From the NCBI GenBank assembly GCA_001247695.2, contig LGRX02033488.1, positions 22,557-86,556 of the forward strand: a stretch of DNA of 64,000 nt. Reading direction: 5' to 3'. This stretch comes from Cymbomonas tetramitiformis (lineage: Eukaryota; Chlorophyta; Pyramimonadophyceae; Pyramimonadales; Pyramimonadaceae). The notes under the pieces were generated by a model. That model worked only from the letters and a program-made list of their open reading frames with translations, had not been told where the DNA came from and did no database searches. Shown here one piece after another: positions 62,853 through 64,000 of this stretch (its first letter is position 1; each line of letters begins with the position of its first letter). The position numbers were made by a program, and so were the translations under genes.

Positions 62853-64000
62853 ATGGGAATCCGGAGCGTCATTGCAACTTTAGCCATTATGATCAACAAA
62901 CGGCTCATACGGGCCTTATTATGTTTGATGGTGTACTCCGCCGCGAATCCTACTTCTCATGATGCGATCTTCGACGAGAGCATCGCTCCCATGGAGTACG
63001 TGGTCCCCATCACGATAACCCCTTCCTCCACGACGCCCGCACAGGTGGCACTCACCACGACGGCCGGTGTTGGGCAGCAATGGATACCGAACGCGTCGTG
63101 GAGGCGCGAGCACTTGCAACGGACTCGTACAAGCCGTATTATCGCGTCCCGTGAACGACAACGTGCACGGTTGATGGGACGCGCCCGTTCCCCACAAAGA
63201 ACTCGTCAACAGGCTGTGGCTATGGACATCGACCATGATATGTCCGCCATCATTCCTCCCTCCGCCGATGCGGCCGTGGCGACTACGGGTGTGCGCGAGG
63301 CACCGATACTCCGAGCTGACCATGCCCCTGTCCAAGCACCGCCTTCCGCCCCTGAGGTCGACGATCCACTACCTTTAACCCAACTTGCTCAGCGGGCCTT
63401 CGCCATGCTCCTCGACAACGGTATGTTACCTACGGCCGTCACCGTTCCTCCCTCCGCCGATGCGGCCGTGGCGACTACGGGTGTGCGCGAGGCACCGATA
63501 CTTCGACCTGACCATGCCCCTGTCCAAGCACCGCCTTCCGCCCTTGAGGTCGACGATCCACTACCTTTAACCCAACTTGCTCAGCGGGCCTTCGCCATGC
63601 TCCTCGACAACGGTATGTTACCTACGGCCGCCACCGTTCCTCCCTCCGCCGATGCGGCCGTGGCGACTACGGGTGTGCGCGAGGCACCGATACTTCGACC
63701 TGACCATGCCCCTGTCCAAGCACCGCCTTCCGCCCATGAGGTCGACGATCCACTACCCACCACTCAACTTGCTCAGGAAGCCGTGGCCATGCTTATCGAC
63801 GAGGGCATCTTTCGCCCCTTTCAAGCAGCCGCCTCCGTCGCCTCCGGGCCCGCTCAGCCCGGCCCCGCTGTTGTGCTGCGTCAACCTCCTCTCGCCGACT
63901 CTTTCTACCCCGATTATGGCGGAACACTTACGCAGATCGCGCAGCAAGCCGTGGCCATGCGCGTCGAAGGCGGATTCTTGCCGCCTCCGGCTGTCGACGC
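62853..64000 (+). CDS. Predicted secreted repeat protein, partial (runs off the window)
   Basis: The frame opens at ATG 62853 (or 62889), just after an in-frame stop at 62841. It stays open to the last base, at least 382 codons. The N-terminus is basic then hydrophobic (MINKRLIRALLCLMVYSAAN), a likely signal peptide. An Arg-rich segment follows (RREHLQRTRTSR, RERQRARLMGRARS). Three tandem 64-residue units (192 bp; repeat phase starts 63255, 63447, 63639) contain PPSADAAVATTGVREAPILR, VDDPLP.TQLAQ and FAMLLDNGMLP, followed by a related diverged unit (QIAQQAVAMRVEGGFLP). The units are nearly identical, with a few amino-acid changes, so the expansion is recent. No known domain is recognised. It may be a cell-surface, scale or wall protein, but this is a guess from composition. 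Confidence 0.7.
   Translation, partial: MGIRSVIATLAIMINKRLIRALLCLMVYSAANPTSHDAIFDESIAPMEYVVPITITPSSTTPAQVALTTTAGVGQQWIPNASWRREHLQRTRTSRIIASRERQRARLMGRARSPQRTRQQAVAMDIDHDMSAIIPPSADAAVATTGVREAPILRADHAPVQAPPSAPEVDDPLPLTQLAQRAFAMLLDNGMLPTAVTVPPSADAAVATTGVREAPILRPDHAPVQAPPSALEVDDPLPLTQLAQRAFAMLLDNGMLPTAATVPPSADAAVATTGVREAPILRPDHAPVQAPPSAHEVDDPLPTTQLAQEAVAMLIDEGIFRPFQAAASVASGPAQPGPAVVLRQPPLADSFYPDYGGTLTQIAQQAVAMRVEGGFLPPPAVD

Overview
This window is nuclear DNA of a eukaryote, most likely a unicellular alga. The evidence is spliceosomal GT-AG introns in several genes, a multi-exon voltage-gated K+ channel, Helitron, hAT, LINE and Ty3/Gypsy elements, and many minisatellites, with no operons or bacterial signals. 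A prasinophyte-type green alga fits the style of the transposons and of the repeat-filled introns. That is an impression from memory and was not tested.

Layout. 1-10.8 kb is AT-rich and gene-poor, with a 5'-truncated hAT transposase (4.5-5.5 kb), several short tandem arrays and a GC-rich foldback (10.3 kb). 10.85-14.65 kb, plus 29.25-29.36 kb, is a decayed Helitron on the minus strand. It has a zinc-finger-like region, a Rep/HUH domain and an OTU protease domain, and it contains its own small hAT-type insertion. This Helitron is split by a young 14.6 kb Ty3/Gypsy retrotransposon (14,656-29,243, minus strand). The retrotransposon has 427-bp LTRs differing at one position, a 5-bp target duplication (ATAGC), a PBS, a PPT, gag and a 2,709-codon pol. 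Pol carries protease, RT, RNase H, integrase and chromodomain plus two extra methyltransferase-like domains: an NPPY adenine-type domain between RNase H and integrase, and a cytosine-C5-type domain at the C-terminus. This is the most striking feature of the window.

29.4-34.6 kb has an unrecognised minus-strand open frame, a minisatellite and a decayed ankyrin-repeat gene with nine near-identical units. 34.6-40.5 kb is gene-poor. 40.5-45.9 kb is a 5'-truncated, mutated non-LTR retrotransposon: RT thumb, PCIF1-like methyltransferase fold with NPEY, RNase H, zinc-binding and C-terminal domains. It lies within or beside the 3' part of a K+ channel gene (46.1-54.8 kb, minus strand). At least twelve exons of this gene can be placed by splice sites and phase, and its introns hold four GC-rich minisatellites.

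57.2-64 kb holds three plus-strand genes separated by repeats: an unrecognised two-exon gene, a likely 2-oxoglutarate/Fe(II) dioxygenase with a Cys-rich N-terminus, and a gene for a predicted secreted protein with 64-residue repeats that runs off the window. A seven-copy 174-bp repeat that stays open as a 58-residue protein repeat lies between the first two.

The window is mainly a record of nested transposition: a hAT-type element and a Gypsy element inside a Helitron, and a LINE in a channel gene. The Gypsy element looks recent and intact. The others are decayed.
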